Shown: positions 8,784 to 17,814, counted from the first letter of the stretch. The stretch: 64,000 nt of DNA from an uncultured Bacteroides sp. (GCF_902491285.1 NZ_CABUHK010000024.1:1-64000), one strand, 5' to 3'. Program-made: numbers and translations. The notes: generated from the letters alone by a model not told the origin.

Positions 8784-9989
8784 CTATGCCTTGTGCATCC
8801 AGATGGAAAGTATCTTTCTTTTGACTGCAAGTATGTTGATTACCGATACTATGATGAATAGAAGGATGCCCATGCTGATGGCTGCCCATAAGGTGCCTGT
8901 TTCCAGTTGCGGAAAAAGTAGCCTGATACTGTCAAGGTAGTAGCTGCGTAGCCAGCAGACCAGTCCGATGGATAGAACGAGTACGATAGTGTTCAGTCCT
9001 ACTGTGAGTAACTGATAGGGTAATGCTACTCTGCCGGGACTGTATCCAATCAGCAGCAGGCTTTCCAGCTTGGCCGTATTCTTTTGCAGCAATAGGAAAA
9101 TACTTAGCATCAGGATATAGAATGAAAGGATGCTGATAAATAAACCGACTCCCAATACGATGCCTACGATAAGGCGGAGAAAATATGTCGTTTTTCCGGC
9201 ATCCAGTTTTCCGTCTTCCGTTTCATATCCTTTCTTTTGGAAATAGCTGGCAATGGAAGAATCTGCCGGATTGTTGACTTCGATAATCAATCGGGCAGGC
9301 TGTGCTTCCGCGTTCGGGGCGAAATTTTCGTTGGCCCATTTCATAAAGGCTTGGGGAACAAGGATGGTATTCAGGCGGTTGGAGAAACCGACAATATTTC
9401 CTTTGTACTGTTCTACCCGTCCGTTGCCGCGCATCATAATGTCCATTTGGATAAGACCCATTAATCCTTCCGATAGTTTAGGTAGGCTTCGGCTTTGGGC
9501 GAAACCGAAGTTATAAAGATTCAGATAGTTGCGGGGGATGATGATAGGGATTGTATGAGTCTCTTCGTCAAAGTGCCATTTGTCGAGCTTGATGTCAACA
9601 AATTCATCTGGAACCGATTCGAAAAACATATCTGTGGAGAGATGAATACCTGCTTCCCGCACTCCCAGTTCTGCCGATACTTTGAATTGGGAAGGAGTGA
9701 ATGTTCCTATGGCCTTGGTGAACGGCTGTTTTTTCAGGTCGGCGATGTCTTCGGCAGTAAAGGTGTTGTTCTTTCCGGCAAAGGAGCCGAGTGTGCTGAT
9801 TTTCTTTGTTGCTATGATGAAGTCTTGCTTCATAAAACTGTCGCCTTCGGTGAATACCGGGATTACATCTTTATAAAACTGCACACTGAGCAATACAATC
9901 ATCATACCGAATAGATTGGCTAAAAAGAAACCGGCTAGTTGACCGATACTGATATGTTGGCGGAGAAGTTTCCAGACAAGGGTATTCAT
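8784..9989 (-). CDS. FtsX-like ABC transporter permease
   Basis: A 401-residue protein with one N-terminal membrane segment (about residues 17-38, GFFLANLFGMMIVLLSVQF). A long periplasmic domain follows, then three membrane segments in the last 130 residues (IVGIVLGVGLFISILSFYILML and two more). This 1+3 layout is that of FtsX/MacB-type permeases, which work as mechanotransmitters or exporters rather than importers. It lies 64 bp downstream of a matching ATPase gene, so the pair probably forms one transporter. The substrate is unknown; the neighbouring DUF4836 lipoprotein and plug protein suggest envelope work. Confidence 0.85.
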   Translation of the reverse strand: MNTLVWKLLRQHISIGQLAGFFLANLFGMMIVLLSVQFYKDVIPVFTEGDSFMKQDFIIATKKISTLGSFAGKNNTFTAEDIADLKKQPFTKAIGTFTPSQFKVSAELGVREAGIHLSTDMFFESVPDEFVDIKLDKWHFDEETHTIPIIIPRNYLNLYNFGFAQSRSLPKLSEGLMGLIQMDIMMRGNGRVEQYKGNIVGFSNRLNTILVPQAFMKWANENFAPNAEAQPARLIIEVNNPADSSIASYFQKKGYETEDGKLDAGKTTYFLRLIVGIVLGVGLFISILSFYILMLSIFLLLQKNTAKLESLLLIGYSPGRVALPYQLLTVGLNTIVLVLSIGLVCWLRSYYLDSIRLLFPQLETGTLWAAISMGILLFIIVSVINILAVKRKILSIWMHKA

Positions 9990-10053
9990 TGTTTTATACT
10001 TAATAATTTTAATACGTGCCTAATTACTTTATGATAATGCATAGCCATTTCTT

Positions 10054-10698
10054 TTATAAGCTGAGAATATGTTGATAAGGCAATTCTATATGCTTGCCGA
10101 TGGAAGTCGCTATTACTCCGGCTCCTTGCTTTTCGGCTTCGGCAATAATGAGTTCTCCTATGATACGGCTATTGTCATCGTCCAAATGACTGATAGGCTC
10201 ATCCAAAAACAGGAAATCGAACGGCTGGCAGAGCGCGCGGATAAAGGCGACACGCTGTTGCTGCCCGAAAGAAAGTTTACCGGCTTTGGCGTTTGTTTTA
10301 TCTGCGATACCCAGTTGCTCGAAAAATCGAAGGATTTCCTTTTTCTTTTTGTATCCGGTAAGGTTGTTTTTCAGTTGCACATTCTCAAAAGCGGTAAGTT
10401 CGGTGAAGATGCGTAAATCTTGAAAAAGCATACTCAGTGAATGTTTTCTCAGGTCGACCCATTGCTTCACGGAGTATGCTTTGATATTGGTTTCATCGAA
10501 ATTGATAATCCCCTGATAGTCGTTGCGGTAGCCGTAGATATAGCTGCACAATGACGATTTTCCGGTGCCGGAAGCAGCTTCAATCAGGTACATTTCTCCT
10601 TTCCGGAAGATAAGATCCTGATGCCATACGTCTGAGGTCACCGAATTACGGTCAGCAAACACTTGGGGAAGTGTTTGCTGTAGGTGAATACTATTCAT
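10054..10698 (-). CDS. ABC transporter ATP-binding protein
   Basis: A 214-residue ATPase with Walker A (AASGTGKSS), Q-loop region (MLFQDLRIF), signature motif LSFGQQQRV and Walker B LFLDEPISHLD. The signature is LSFGQ rather than the usual LSGGQ. It belongs with the FtsX-like permease that starts 64 bp downstream, and it begins 19 bp after the DUF4836 gene stops. It is short for an importer ATPase but normal for the LolD/MacB group, so export or envelope remodelling is the best guess. Confidence 0.92.
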   Translation of the reverse strand: MNSIHLQQTLPQVFADRNSVTSDVWHQDLIFRKGEMYLIEAASGTGKSSLCSYIYGYRNDYQGIINFDETNIKAYSVKQWVDLRKHSLSMLFQDLRIFTELTAFENVQLKNNLTGYKKKKEILRFFEQLGIADKTNAKAGKLSFGQQQRVAFIRALCQPFDFLFLDEPISHLDDDNSRIIGELIIAEAEKQGAGVIATSIGKHIELPYQHILSL

Positions 10699-10717
10699 AC
10701 CGTTTGTTTACAGATTA

Positions 10718-12265
10718 TTACATGCCGGCAAATTGCTTGGCAAAGTCCACAATTTGTTTAAGGGCATTGACATCTTTATCTTTCAGGCAGAGGTCCATTT
10801 CGCAGATTTCTCCTTCAGTGCTTATAGACAAGAAAGATATTTTATTGGCCAGTTCAAGATAAGTCTTCACTTCCTGACCGCCGAAACCTGCTGCCATTTT
10901 AACAATAGGAAGTTCGAGTATAGCATCGGTATTAATGGCAAAGAAAACTGTTTTTCCCTTCATCTCCGATGCATAAGGGGCTTCCTTGATGGACTTGTCC
11001 GCTGCCTTGCCCACATTTTTGTAGAGTAATTCATCGTTGGTGGCATACATTTGCTTGTCTTTGATTCCAAAGAATATATTCATACCTTTGGTCTTGTAGA
11101 CATATTCGTCTTTTCCCAGTTCCAGAATATCTTCTCCTCTTTTCAAGCCCAACGATTGTTTGTTCTTATAAAGAGCTTCGAGTGCGTTTCCGTTTTTTAC
11201 ATCTGCGTATAGCATGAAGGTCGGAGCGCTGTTCATGGTTACGTTAATCAGTCCGGCAGAAATATCACCATTGAACGAACTGAATAATTCCTTCATTTCG
11301 TCCGCTTTAGCGATAGATATCGTATTACGGAAATCCTTGTTTTCGCTTAATAAGTTGTAAAGTCCTTCTCCTTTTACACCTGCATTAATGAACATTAATG
11401 TAGATGCAGGGAAATATTTAACAAAAGTACCGTTGACCTTTTCAAATGACTCCTTCTGTTTTTTCAGCAGTGCTTTTACTGCTTCGTTTTCTGTATAGTT
11501 CTCGGTTTTGAGGGCAATCTTTCCTTTTTCAAAATTCAGTCCGCCTACAATAGTGATGTCTTCCGGCTTCACTTCAGTGGGTAAGCCCATACTTGCCTGA
11601 TTGCGGTAAGTTGCGGGAATAGCTGTCATAGAAGCGAAGAAGTTAACGTCACTTTTCTGTTTTTCCATTTTTTGGAAAGCACCGGATTTCACAACACTGT
11701 TGTCTGCAGACTGTTTCATCAGGGCAGTGATGCCTTCTTTGGCTTTTTCTATTTGGGAAGTACCGTTGACAGTAACAATCATTACGGTAAAGTTGTTGAA
11801 AGCAAGCAAACTACCTTTCATTGTTGTGAAGCTGTATCCGTCAGCTTCGCTGACCGGTTGGCAGATTTGTTCTTTAGCCATCACGTCCAATGAAGTGTGC
11901 AAATTATCCTCATTGTTTACCTTACCTACAACAGTCGAATATGGAAAAGAGGAGGAGGAAAACGCATAGAATGGGGATTCTACATCAATACCCGATTCGC
12001 TGGGATTCTTCATGACTTTTTCCAATTGCTGGAAAGTAGCGGCATTCATTCCGCTTTTCAGTGCTTCCAGTACTTTTTGTTTGGCGGCTTCATTCTCTTT
12101 ATTATCCAGTCCCGCTTTGCTGGCGAGGGATTTGAGGTTGATAGAAGCGACTACCGAGGCATCAGCCGGTATCACGTTGGTGTACTCTGATGTCTTGGAA
12201 CATGCTGCCAGAAAAACAATCAGTACTACCAGTACCGAGAGTCGTGAAATCATTTTCTTTGCCAT
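10718..12265 (-). CDS. DUF4836 family lipoprotein
   Basis: A 515-residue protein starting MAKKMISRLSVLVVLIVFLAACS, a lipoprotein signal peptide with lipobox LAAC; an upstream in-frame ATG at 12337 would add 24 unlikely residues. The rest (PADASVVASINLKSLASKAGL and so on) matches Bacteroidales DUF4836 from memory, a family of anchored proteins with no known function. The protein alternates alpha and beta segments and shows no catalytic motif. It lies between rsmE (41 bp upstream) and the ABC ATPase (19 bp downstream) on the same strand. Confidence 0.85.
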   Translation of the reverse strand: MAKKMISRLSVLVVLIVFLAACSKTSEYTNVIPADASVVASINLKSLASKAGLDNKENEAAKQKVLEALKSGMNAATFQQLEKVMKNPSESGIDVESPFYAFSSSSFPYSTVVGKVNNEDNLHTSLDVMAKEQICQPVSEADGYSFTTMKGSLLAFNNFTVMIVTVNGTSQIEKAKEGITALMKQSADNSVVKSGAFQKMEKQKSDVNFFASMTAIPATYRNQASMGLPTEVKPEDITIVGGLNFEKGKIALKTENYTENEAVKALLKKQKESFEKVNGTFVKYFPASTLMFINAGVKGEGLYNLLSENKDFRNTISIAKADEMKELFSSFNGDISAGLINVTMNSAPTFMLYADVKNGNALEALYKNKQSLGLKRGEDILELGKDEYVYKTKGMNIFFGIKDKQMYATNDELLYKNVGKAADKSIKEAPYASEMKGKTVFFAINTDAILELPIVKMAAGFGGQEVKTYLELANKISFLSISTEGEICEMDLCLKDKDVNALKQIVDFAKQFAGM

Positions 12266-12306
12266 ACTTATATTATTTAAAGTTGTATAATCATTGATTC
12301 GGACGG

Positions 12307-13005
12307 TTATTGATTTGACAGATTCAGCGTGTGGCAAGCTACCAGTGCTGCTGTTTCTGTACGAAGCCGTGATTTACCCAGGCTGATAGGGGTGAATCCC
12401 CGCTCAATGGCTTTCTTCACTTCTTCTTCACTGAAATCTCCTTCGGGGCCTATCAGTACAAGGGCGTCTTCTCCGGGTTTCAGGATATCCTTCAACATCG
12501 GTTTCTCTCCTTCGTAACAATGGGCTATAAACTTCTGTCCTTTGAATTCCTGAGCAATGAACTTATTGAAATCGGTCATTTCATTCAGTTTCGGCAGACG
12601 GGCTTTGAGTGATTGCTTGATTGCTGAAACGAGAATTTTCTCGATTCGTTCGGTCTTGATGACTTTACGTTCGGAGAAACGGCAGTTGAGGAAAGTCAAT
12701 TCATCAAAGCCTATCTCGGTAGCTTTCTCTGCAAACCATTCGTTACGGTCCATATTTTTGGTTGGGGCCATGGCAATATGTAAGTGGCACGGCCAAAGCG
12801 GTTCTTGAAAGATCGTTTCTTTGATGGTTACCTGGCAACGTTTGTTGGTTGCAGCCGTGATTTCTGCTTTATAGAAATAACCCTTACCATCGGTGAGGGT
12901 TATTTTATCTCCGATACTCAGCCGTAGAACACGGGTACAATGCTGTGCCTCCTCTTCAGGTAGTTCTTTGCTTTTTTGTATATCGGGAGTATAAAATACG
13001 TGCAT
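12307..13005 (-). CDS. rsmE: 16S rRNA (uracil1498-N3)-methyltransferase
   Basis: A 232-residue protein of usual RsmE length. It methylates N3 of U1498 in 16S rRNA using S-adenosylmethionine. The N-terminal PUA-like domain reads HCTRVLRLSIGDKITLTDGKGYFY. The C-terminal SPOUT knot has LIGPEGDFSEEEV and SLGKSRLRTETAALVA, both diagnostic. It starts 8 bp after the bifunctional nuclease gene, so translation is probably coupled. Confidence 0.96.
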   Translation of the reverse strand: MHVFYTPDIQKSKELPEEEAQHCTRVLRLSIGDKITLTDGKGYFYKAEITAATNKRCQVTIKETIFQEPLWPCHLHIAMAPTKNMDRNEWFAEKATEIGFDELTFLNCRFSERKVIKTERIEKILVSAIKQSLKARLPKLNEMTDFNKFIAQEFKGQKFIAHCYEGEKPMLKDILKPGEDALVLIGPEGDFSEEEVKKAIERGFTPISLGKSRLRTETAALVACHTLNLSNQ

Positions 13006-13013
13006 AATATAAG

Positions 13014-13607
13014 TTACTGATTTTTGTTTCTTGAATTAATCTGATCCCGTATCTGTGCGGCCAATTCGTAATTCTCGTCTTTAACAGCCTGTTGTAAAGC
13101 CTCTTCCAGAGATATGGAAGAGGAACCGGATGAATTGCGTCTTTCTTCAGATTCTTCGCCATTCTCTTTTTCTACGGAACGGACTTTTTCTTCGTCGGAT
13201 ATACGCAGACATTCCTGTTCAAGGATAGATTCGTAAATCAGGATTGGACAGTCGGAACGCACAGCCAAGGCTATTGCATCCGAGGTACGCGCGTCGATAC
13301 GTATAATTTCCTCATCTTTTTTGAGGTAAATATAAGAGTAGAAAATACCATCTTTCGCTTTGTAGATTAACACACGTATCAGATGGGCTCCTAACACAGT
13401 GAGAGTAGTAATGAATAAATCGTGTGTCAACGGGCGGGGCGTTTTAACCCCCTTCAAATATAAAGCGGTGGCTTGAGCTTCTGCCGGACCGATGATGATG
13501 GGCAGTTGCCGTTCACCGCTCACTTCGCCTAATAGCATGGCAAATGCGCCTACCTGAGCCTGGCTGTTTGTGATATTTATGACTTGTAATTCTACCTTTT
13601 TATCCAT
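13014..13607 (-). CDS. Bifunctional nuclease (BFN/DUF151) domain protein with UvrB/UvrC-like tail
   Basis: A 197-residue protein. Residues 1-130 form the DUF151 bifunctional nuclease domain (LGEVSGERQLPIIIGPAEAQA, DARTSDAIALAVR). After a Ser/Glu-rich linker, the C-terminal LEEALQQAVKDENYELAAQIRDQI is a UVR motif (UvrB-UvrC interaction type). The domain pair is common in Bacteroidetes; plant and archaeal relatives have nuclease activity on DNA and RNA, but the role here is inferred. It lies 12 bp downstream of the MFS gene and 8 bp upstream of rsmE. Confidence 0.9.
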   Translation of the reverse strand: MDKKVELQVINITNSQAQVGAFAMLLGEVSGERQLPIIIGPAEAQATALYLKGVKTPRPLTHDLFITTLTVLGAHLIRVLIYKAKDGIFYSYIYLKKDEEIIRIDARTSDAIALAVRSDCPILIYESILEQECLRISDEEKVRSVEKENGEESEERRNSSGSSSISLEEALQQAVKDENYELAAQIRDQINSRNKNQ

Positions 13608-13619
13608 TGTCTTTCTTAC

Positions 13620-14870
13620 TTAATTGGTGTGACTCTCCCGCTGGTGCTTGTATTTGAATACTAAAGCAAACAGAATGCCGATAACGAACGCATAAGCTGC
13701 AAATATCAGCCAGATATCCGTCCATTCACGACTTACCAGTTTACCGTCGGCATATACAGAGAATGCGTCTACCACAGCACCGCTGGCATATCCGCCGATG
13801 ATTGCTCCCAATCCGTTGGTCATCATAAAGAATAATCCCTGTGCACTGGCACGGATGGAAGAACTGGTTTCTTGTTCAACAAACAACGAACCGGAAATGT
13901 TGAAGAAATCAAAGGCCATGCCGTAAACGATCATGGAAAGGATAAGCATCCACAGTCCGTTGCCCGGATCTCCGAAGCCGAACAGTCCAAAACGGAATAC
14001 CCATGCGAACATACTGATAAGCATTACTTGTTTGATACCGAAATGCCTCAGGAAGAAAGGTATGGCAAGAATGAATAATGTCTCGGACATTTGGGATATA
14101 GATAACAGGATAACCGAATGTTTCACTCCAAAGGATTCTGCAAATTCAGGAATACTGGCGAAGCTACCCAAAAACAGGTCGCCGTACGTATTGGTAATCT
14201 GTAAAGCTGCCCCCAAAAGCATGGAGAAAAGGAAGAAAATGGCCATTTTCTTTCTCTTGAATAATACCAGTGCATCCAACCCGAAGGCTGAAAGCAGTGA
14301 TTTGTTTTCCGATTTAGTGGGTCGGCAGGCCGGCAAGGTGAAAGAATAGAATCCGAGTAACAATGCAGAAGCGGCACCCACATAAAGCTGTGCGCTCGAA
14401 TTTTTGAATCCCGTAAGGTCTACTGCCCACATGGCACAGATAAAGCCGATAGTTCCCCATACGCGGATAGGAGGGAAGTCTTTGATGAGGTCGCACTTAT
14501 ATTGTTCCAGGGAATTGTATGATACAGTGTTCGCTAGTGATAAAGTCGGCATATATACCAATAAGTTAAGCAGCATTGTCCAATACATCTGGTCATAACT
14601 TGTTGCCGTGGAAGCATAGAAGAGACAGGCTGCTCCTGCAATATGGCAAAGTCCATATAAACGTTCTGCATTAAACCATTTATCGGCAATAATACCGATG
14701 ATTCCCGGCATCACCAAAGAAGCGATACCCATAGTAGCGAAAATGGCTCCGATCTGTCCACCTTCGAAGTGGAGTTCTCTACCCATATAACCACCTAGTG
14801 ATATTAACCATGACCCCCAAACAAAGAATTGCAGGAAGTTCATAATAATCAAACGAACTTTTATACTCAT
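13620..14870 (-). CDS. MFS nucleoside:H+ symporter (NupG/XapB family)
   Basis: A 416-residue inner-membrane protein with about twelve hydrophobic segments. The N-terminus MNFLQFFVWGSWLISLGGYM, the block IGIIADKWFNAERL and the conserved VRVWGTIGF-like stretch (RVWGTIGFICAMW) are typical of the nucleoside:H+ symporter family. It should import nucleosides by proton symport. It is the first gene of a run that continues with the nuclease-domain gene and rsmE; a good TAnnTTTG box lies 42 bp upstream, and a putative small RNA or leader lies beyond that. Confidence 0.9.
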   Translation of the reverse strand: MSIKVRLIIMNFLQFFVWGSWLISLGGYMGRELHFEGGQIGAIFATMGIASLVMPGIIGIIADKWFNAERLYGLCHIAGAACLFYASTATSYDQMYWTMLLNLLVYMPTLSLANTVSYNSLEQYKCDLIKDFPPIRVWGTIGFICAMWAVDLTGFKNSSAQLYVGAASALLLGFYSFTLPACRPTKSENKSLLSAFGLDALVLFKRKKMAIFFLFSMLLGAALQITNTYGDLFLGSFASIPEFAESFGVKHSVILLSISQMSETLFILAIPFFLRHFGIKQVMLISMFAWVFRFGLFGFGDPGNGLWMLILSMIVYGMAFDFFNISGSLFVEQETSSSIRASAQGLFFMMTNGLGAIIGGYASGAVVDAFSVYADGKLVSREWTDIWLIFAAYAFVIGILFALVFKYKHQRESHTN

Positions 14871-14911
14871 GACTTTTTTAATTTGTGTTTCTCTTTTGTT
14901 GATAATAGATG

Positions 14912-14919
14912 CAAATATA
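14912..14919 (-). promoter_or_regulatory. -7 promoter box for the nucleoside transporter
   Basis: TATATTTG on the minus strand followed by C matches TAnnTTTG and is 42 bp before the ATG at 14870. It suggests the transporter has its own start site independent of the small RNA unit further upstream. Confidence 0.6.
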
Positions 14920-15027
14920 ATATTTTCATTGAATAGGTGGACTAGTAATTTGAGAAAAAGGGGATAAAAAAGGCATAAATGCTAAGAAACGAAGAGATTT
15001 GGAGTTGAAATCTAAGAAGCAGGGGGT

Positions 15028-15061
15028 GTAAAAAAAAGAAGGCTATCTATCCCAGACAGCC
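15028..15061 (-). terminator. Intrinsic terminator of the small RNA unit
   Basis: 8-bp stem (one G-T pair) with a 5-nt loop, GGCTGTCT/AGATAGCC, followed on the minus strand by TTCTTTTTTTT. The plus-strand side lacks a comparable T-run, so it works leftward. Confidence 0.75.
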
Positions 15062-15099
15062 AATCTTTGTTAACCTTAAATCTAATACCATGAAAAACA
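15028..15099 (-). ncRNA. Putative small RNA (about 70 nt) with own promoter and intrinsic terminator
   Basis: On the minus strand a -7 box TATCTTTG (15105-15112) with an upstream TTG about 17 bp away is followed, at the expected start near 15099, by an unannotated segment. It ends in the hairpin GGCTGTCT-loop-AGATAGCC (15041-15061) and then a run of eight T residues (15031-15038). The whole unit is therefore a compact transcription unit without a credible reading frame. It lies in the 421-bp gap between rlmI and the nucleoside transporter. It could instead be a leader whose terminator is conditionally read through into the transporter gene 158 bp away. Family not recognised with certainty. 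Confidence 0.55.
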
Positions 15100-15104
15100 C
15101 AGTG

Positions 15105-15112
15105 CAAAGATA
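15105..15112 (-). promoter_or_regulatory. -7 promoter box of the small RNA unit
   Basis: TATCTTTG followed by CA on the minus strand, a full TAnnTTTG match, with a TTG about 17 bp upstream. Confidence 0.6.
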
Positions 15113-15291
15113 AAGGGTTTTATGTTATACAACATAATGTTTTCTTGTAAATCTTCTGTTTGTTAACTCTAATTAACTTTAGTGTTTCCTTTTTTCTGTT
15201 ACAAGCATCTGTTTGGCTATACCAACGGAGTGGTTTCTGACGGAGAAATGACTGATGTCTGAATGGAAACCTGACTCCGACGCTTTGTCGG

Positions 15292-16470
15292 TTACTCTAC
15301 ATAGAGTACTAATCCTTTCAGGTACTCTCCTTCGGGATGGTAGATATTTACCGGATGGTCGGCAGGCTGGGTAAGCTGGTGCAGGATACGCACACTGCGT
15401 CCTGACATGGCTGCAGCGGTAAATACGGCAGTGCGGAAATTATCCTTGGTTACTACTTGTGAGCAGGAAAAAGTAAACAATATGCCGCCCGGTTTGATTT
15501 TCTCGAATGCCTTGGCATTCAGTTTCCGGTAGCCTTGCAGGGCGTTTCGCAAAGCATCTTTATGTTTGGCGAAAGCGGGTGGGTCGAGGATGATTAAGTC
15601 GTATTGGTCACCCATACGGTCAAGGTACTTGAAGGCATCTTCGGCAAAAGCCTCGTGGCGGGGGTCGCCGGGGAAGTTCAATTCTACATTCTTATTCGTT
15701 AAATCAATGGCTTTGGCGGAACTGTCGACAGAGTGGACGAGTGTCGCACCGCCGCGCATGGCGTAGAATGAGAACCCGCCGGTGTAGCAGAACATATTCA
15801 GTACTGAACGGTCTTTGGCGTAACGTTCCAATAAAGAACGGTTTTCACGCTGGTCTACAAAGAATCCTGTTTTTTGGCCTTTCAGCCAGTCTACATGGAA
15901 CTTCAGACCATATTCTTGCGCGATATTGTCACTGCTTCCTCCTTTTAGAAAACCGTTTTCAGGGAAAAGGTCGGCTTTGAAAGGAAGCGTTGTTTCTGAT
16001 TTATAATAGATGTTTTCGATTTTATCCCCCATCACTTCGGATAGGGCTTCGGCGATTGCCATGCGGTCTACGTGCATTCCTGCCGAGTGGGCCTGCATGA
16101 CAGCGGTTTTGGCGTAAATGTCGATAACCAATCCCGGAAGATTGTCTCCTTCGCCATGTACGAGACGATAGGTGTTGTTCGTCGGATTGGTGGCGATGCC
16201 GATGCTGCGGCGCATATCGTATGCTATTTCCAACTTATGTTTCCAGAAATTATGGTCAATCGGTTCCTGATGGAAAGAAAGTACGCGTACGGCAATACTT
16301 CCGATTTGGAAATGTCCTTCGGCGATAAATTCCTTTTTAGAGGTGTATACTTCTACGACTTCACCTTCTTCAGGTTCTCCGTCGAAACGGGAGATTGCGC
16401 CGGAGAAAATCCAGGGGTGAAATCTTTTGAGAGACTCTTCTTTGCCGGGTTTGAGGTATACTTTATGCAT
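15292..16470 (-). CDS. rlmI: Class I SAM-dependent rRNA methyltransferase, RlmI-like (23S m5C1962)
   Basis: A 392-residue protein with an N-terminal PUA domain (LKPGKEESLKRFHPWIFSGAI) and a C-terminal Rossmann methyltransferase domain. Visible motifs are GFFVDQRENR, LNMFCYTGGFSFYA (SAM-binding), and LDPPAFAKHKDAL, with a Cys in FSCSQVV at the position of the catalytic cysteine of 5-methylcytosine methyltransferases. Length and order match RlmI (YccW). It starts 6 bp after the exonuclease gene and is the last gene of that run. Confidence 0.93.
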   Translation of the reverse strand: MHKVYLKPGKEESLKRFHPWIFSGAISRFDGEPEEGEVVEVYTSKKEFIAEGHFQIGSIAVRVLSFHQEPIDHNFWKHKLEIAYDMRRSIGIATNPTNNTYRLVHGEGDNLPGLVIDIYAKTAVMQAHSAGMHVDRMAIAEALSEVMGDKIENIYYKSETTLPFKADLFPENGFLKGGSSDNIAQEYGLKFHVDWLKGQKTGFFVDQRENRSLLERYAKDRSVLNMFCYTGGFSFYAMRGGATLVHSVDSSAKAIDLTNKNVELNFPGDPRHEAFAEDAFKYLDRMGDQYDLIILDPPAFAKHKDALRNALQGYRKLNAKAFEKIKPGGILFTFSCSQVVTKDNFRTAVFTAAAMSGRSVRILHQLTQPADHPVNIYHPEGEYLKGLVLYVE

Positions 16471-16476
16471 GATGTT

Positions 16477-17121
16477 TTATTTATCTGATTCAATTAAATG
16501 TTCTTCTTTCTTTTCTTCGGGGGCTATTTCATAATTGCCCGTCTGTTTCAACTCTTGCAACAGGTTATAGATATTGAGACAAGCCCAGGCGTCGGTAGCG
16601 GCATATTGTTTTTGCCCGTCGCTCAGTACATCGGCTTCCCAATTGGAGAGGCGCTGTGATTTGGAAATCTTTTCTTTAAACAGGATTGCGTAAATCTTTT
16701 GCAGGCTTTTGTCCTGAATGCCGAACTGGCGTACATAATCTTGCAACTCGATACAACTCTGTTGGTTGAAGGGCGCGCGTTTATGCAACATCATGAAGTC
16801 ATCCTTTAGTGAAAGGCCGACTTTAATCACCCCCGGATTTTCCAATAAGTCGACTAATGGTTGGGTTAATCCGGTCATATTGAGACGAAACAAGAAACAG
16901 CATTCCTCGGAAGAAATCTGAAGGAGTGCTACTTTGTGTGATTGTCCTTTAGTGAAGGAAGGACGTGTTTCACTATCAATACCTATTGCAGACCTGGATT
17001 GCAGATAAGCTACTGCTTTTTCCGTTTCCGCTTCCGACTGGATAACATGAATCCGTCCCGGAAAAATAGTTTTCGGGAGTTCCTTTAATTCATCTTTATC
17101 TATGGTTCTTCTTACAATCAT
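16477..17121 (-). CDS. 3'-5' exonuclease, RNase D-like DEDD domain
   Basis: A 214-residue protein with a DEDD-type exonuclease domain. The first motif IGIDSETRPSF carries the DxE pair, the second lies in VGLSLKDDFMMLH, and the third, ALQKIYA...ATDAWACLNIY, carries the last Asp with a Tyr-less AATDAW context. There is no HRDC domain, so it is a minimal RNase D-like protein common in Bacteroidetes. It is packed between the DUF5063 gene (6 bp) and rlmI (6 bp), which suggests a shared transcript and perhaps a role in RNA maturation. Confidence 0.88.
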   Translation of the reverse strand: MIVRRTIDKDELKELPKTIFPGRIHVIQSEAETEKAVAYLQSRSAIGIDSETRPSFTKGQSHKVALLQISSEECCFLFRLNMTGLTQPLVDLLENPGVIKVGLSLKDDFMMLHKRAPFNQQSCIELQDYVRQFGIQDKSLQKIYAILFKEKISKSQRLSNWEADVLSDGQKQYAATDAWACLNIYNLLQELKQTGNYEIAPEEKKEEHLIESDK

Positions 17122-17127
17122 TGTTAT

Positions 17128-17793
17128 TTATTCATCGTGATGGCAATGACAACCGTCCTCGTGGCAGTGGCAATCGTCCTCGTGGCAATGGCAACCGTCT
17201 GCTTCACAACAATTGTCGTCATCGCTTGGTTCGTAAAATCCTTCTTCAGTATCCTCTTCCGCTACTTCATTTTCGTCCTGCTGGTTGTACTTCACATCGT
17301 GGAGTGCACGCAACGTGTTTACTAGCTTCTGTCCCCACAACATTCCGAAGTTCTCCTGGCAGAGAGCCAGTGAATCGTTCATCGTTTCGTTCAGTCCCAA
17401 TTGGAAGACGAATATGAAGTCTTTGATATCCTGATAGATATCTGCCAAATCTTCCGAAATGGACTTCTTGATAGGTTGGTCGCTATAAACCATATCTTGT
17501 ACGAATACGTCCAGATAATCGTCTTTGTCGCCCAGTAACTCCGAAAGGTTGATGCGCAGAATCTCGTAGATTTCCTCTGTAACATACGTTTCGAGTAACT
17601 CGTCCCCGATAGTCTCACATTTTGGGAGCATGGAGGCTTTTAGATAGAGTAGGGGGAGTATTTTCAGGGATGTATCGACAAAGTCGCTTCGCCTCGTGCG
17701 TTCGGCACGTTCGAGGAATGCGCAAAATTCGGCGGCTACCGTTACGAACTCAATTACATTCTTATCAAATATCGTTTGGCTTTCTTTTTCCAT
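17128..17793 (-). CDS. DUF5063 protein with a Cys/His-rich metal-binding tail
   Basis: A 221-residue protein. Start set at MEKESQTIFDKN because the -7 promoter box (17815-17822) overlaps the alternative upstream ATG at 17817. Residues 1-180 are the helical DUF5063 domain of unknown function. The last 30 residues are an acidic, Cys/His-rich tail in which the unit CHCHED(D/G) is repeated with a 7-residue period, encoded by near-identical 21-bp repeats (17145-17205). A metal-storage or metal-sensing tail is an inference. It is the first gene of the run with the exonuclease and rlmI, divergent from ftsK. Confidence 0.8.
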   Translation of the reverse strand: MEKESQTIFDKNVIEFVTVAAEFCAFLERAERTRRSDFVDTSLKILPLLYLKASMLPKCETIGDELLETYVTEEIYEILRINLSELLGDKDDYLDVFVQDMVYSDQPIKKSISEDLADIYQDIKDFIFVFQLGLNETMNDSLALCQENFGMLWGQKLVNTLRALHDVKYNQQDENEVAEEDTEEGFYEPSDDDNCCEADGCHCHEDDCHCHEDGCHCHHDE

Positions 17794-17814
17794 AATCAGC
17801 GTTGATTTGAAACG

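Noticed and set aside
15090..15113. A seven-codon plus-strand frame (MKNTVQR) in the small RNA region
   Set aside because: Too short to support, and the promoter and terminator both point to the minus strand.
15273..15288. CCGAC/GTCGG hairpin as terminator of rlmI
   Set aside because: No T-run follows on the minus strand, so it was not listed as a terminator.
17145..17205. CRISPR-like short repeats
   Set aside because: The 21-bp repeats are in frame within the DUF5063 gene and encode the Cys/His tail; there are no spacers.
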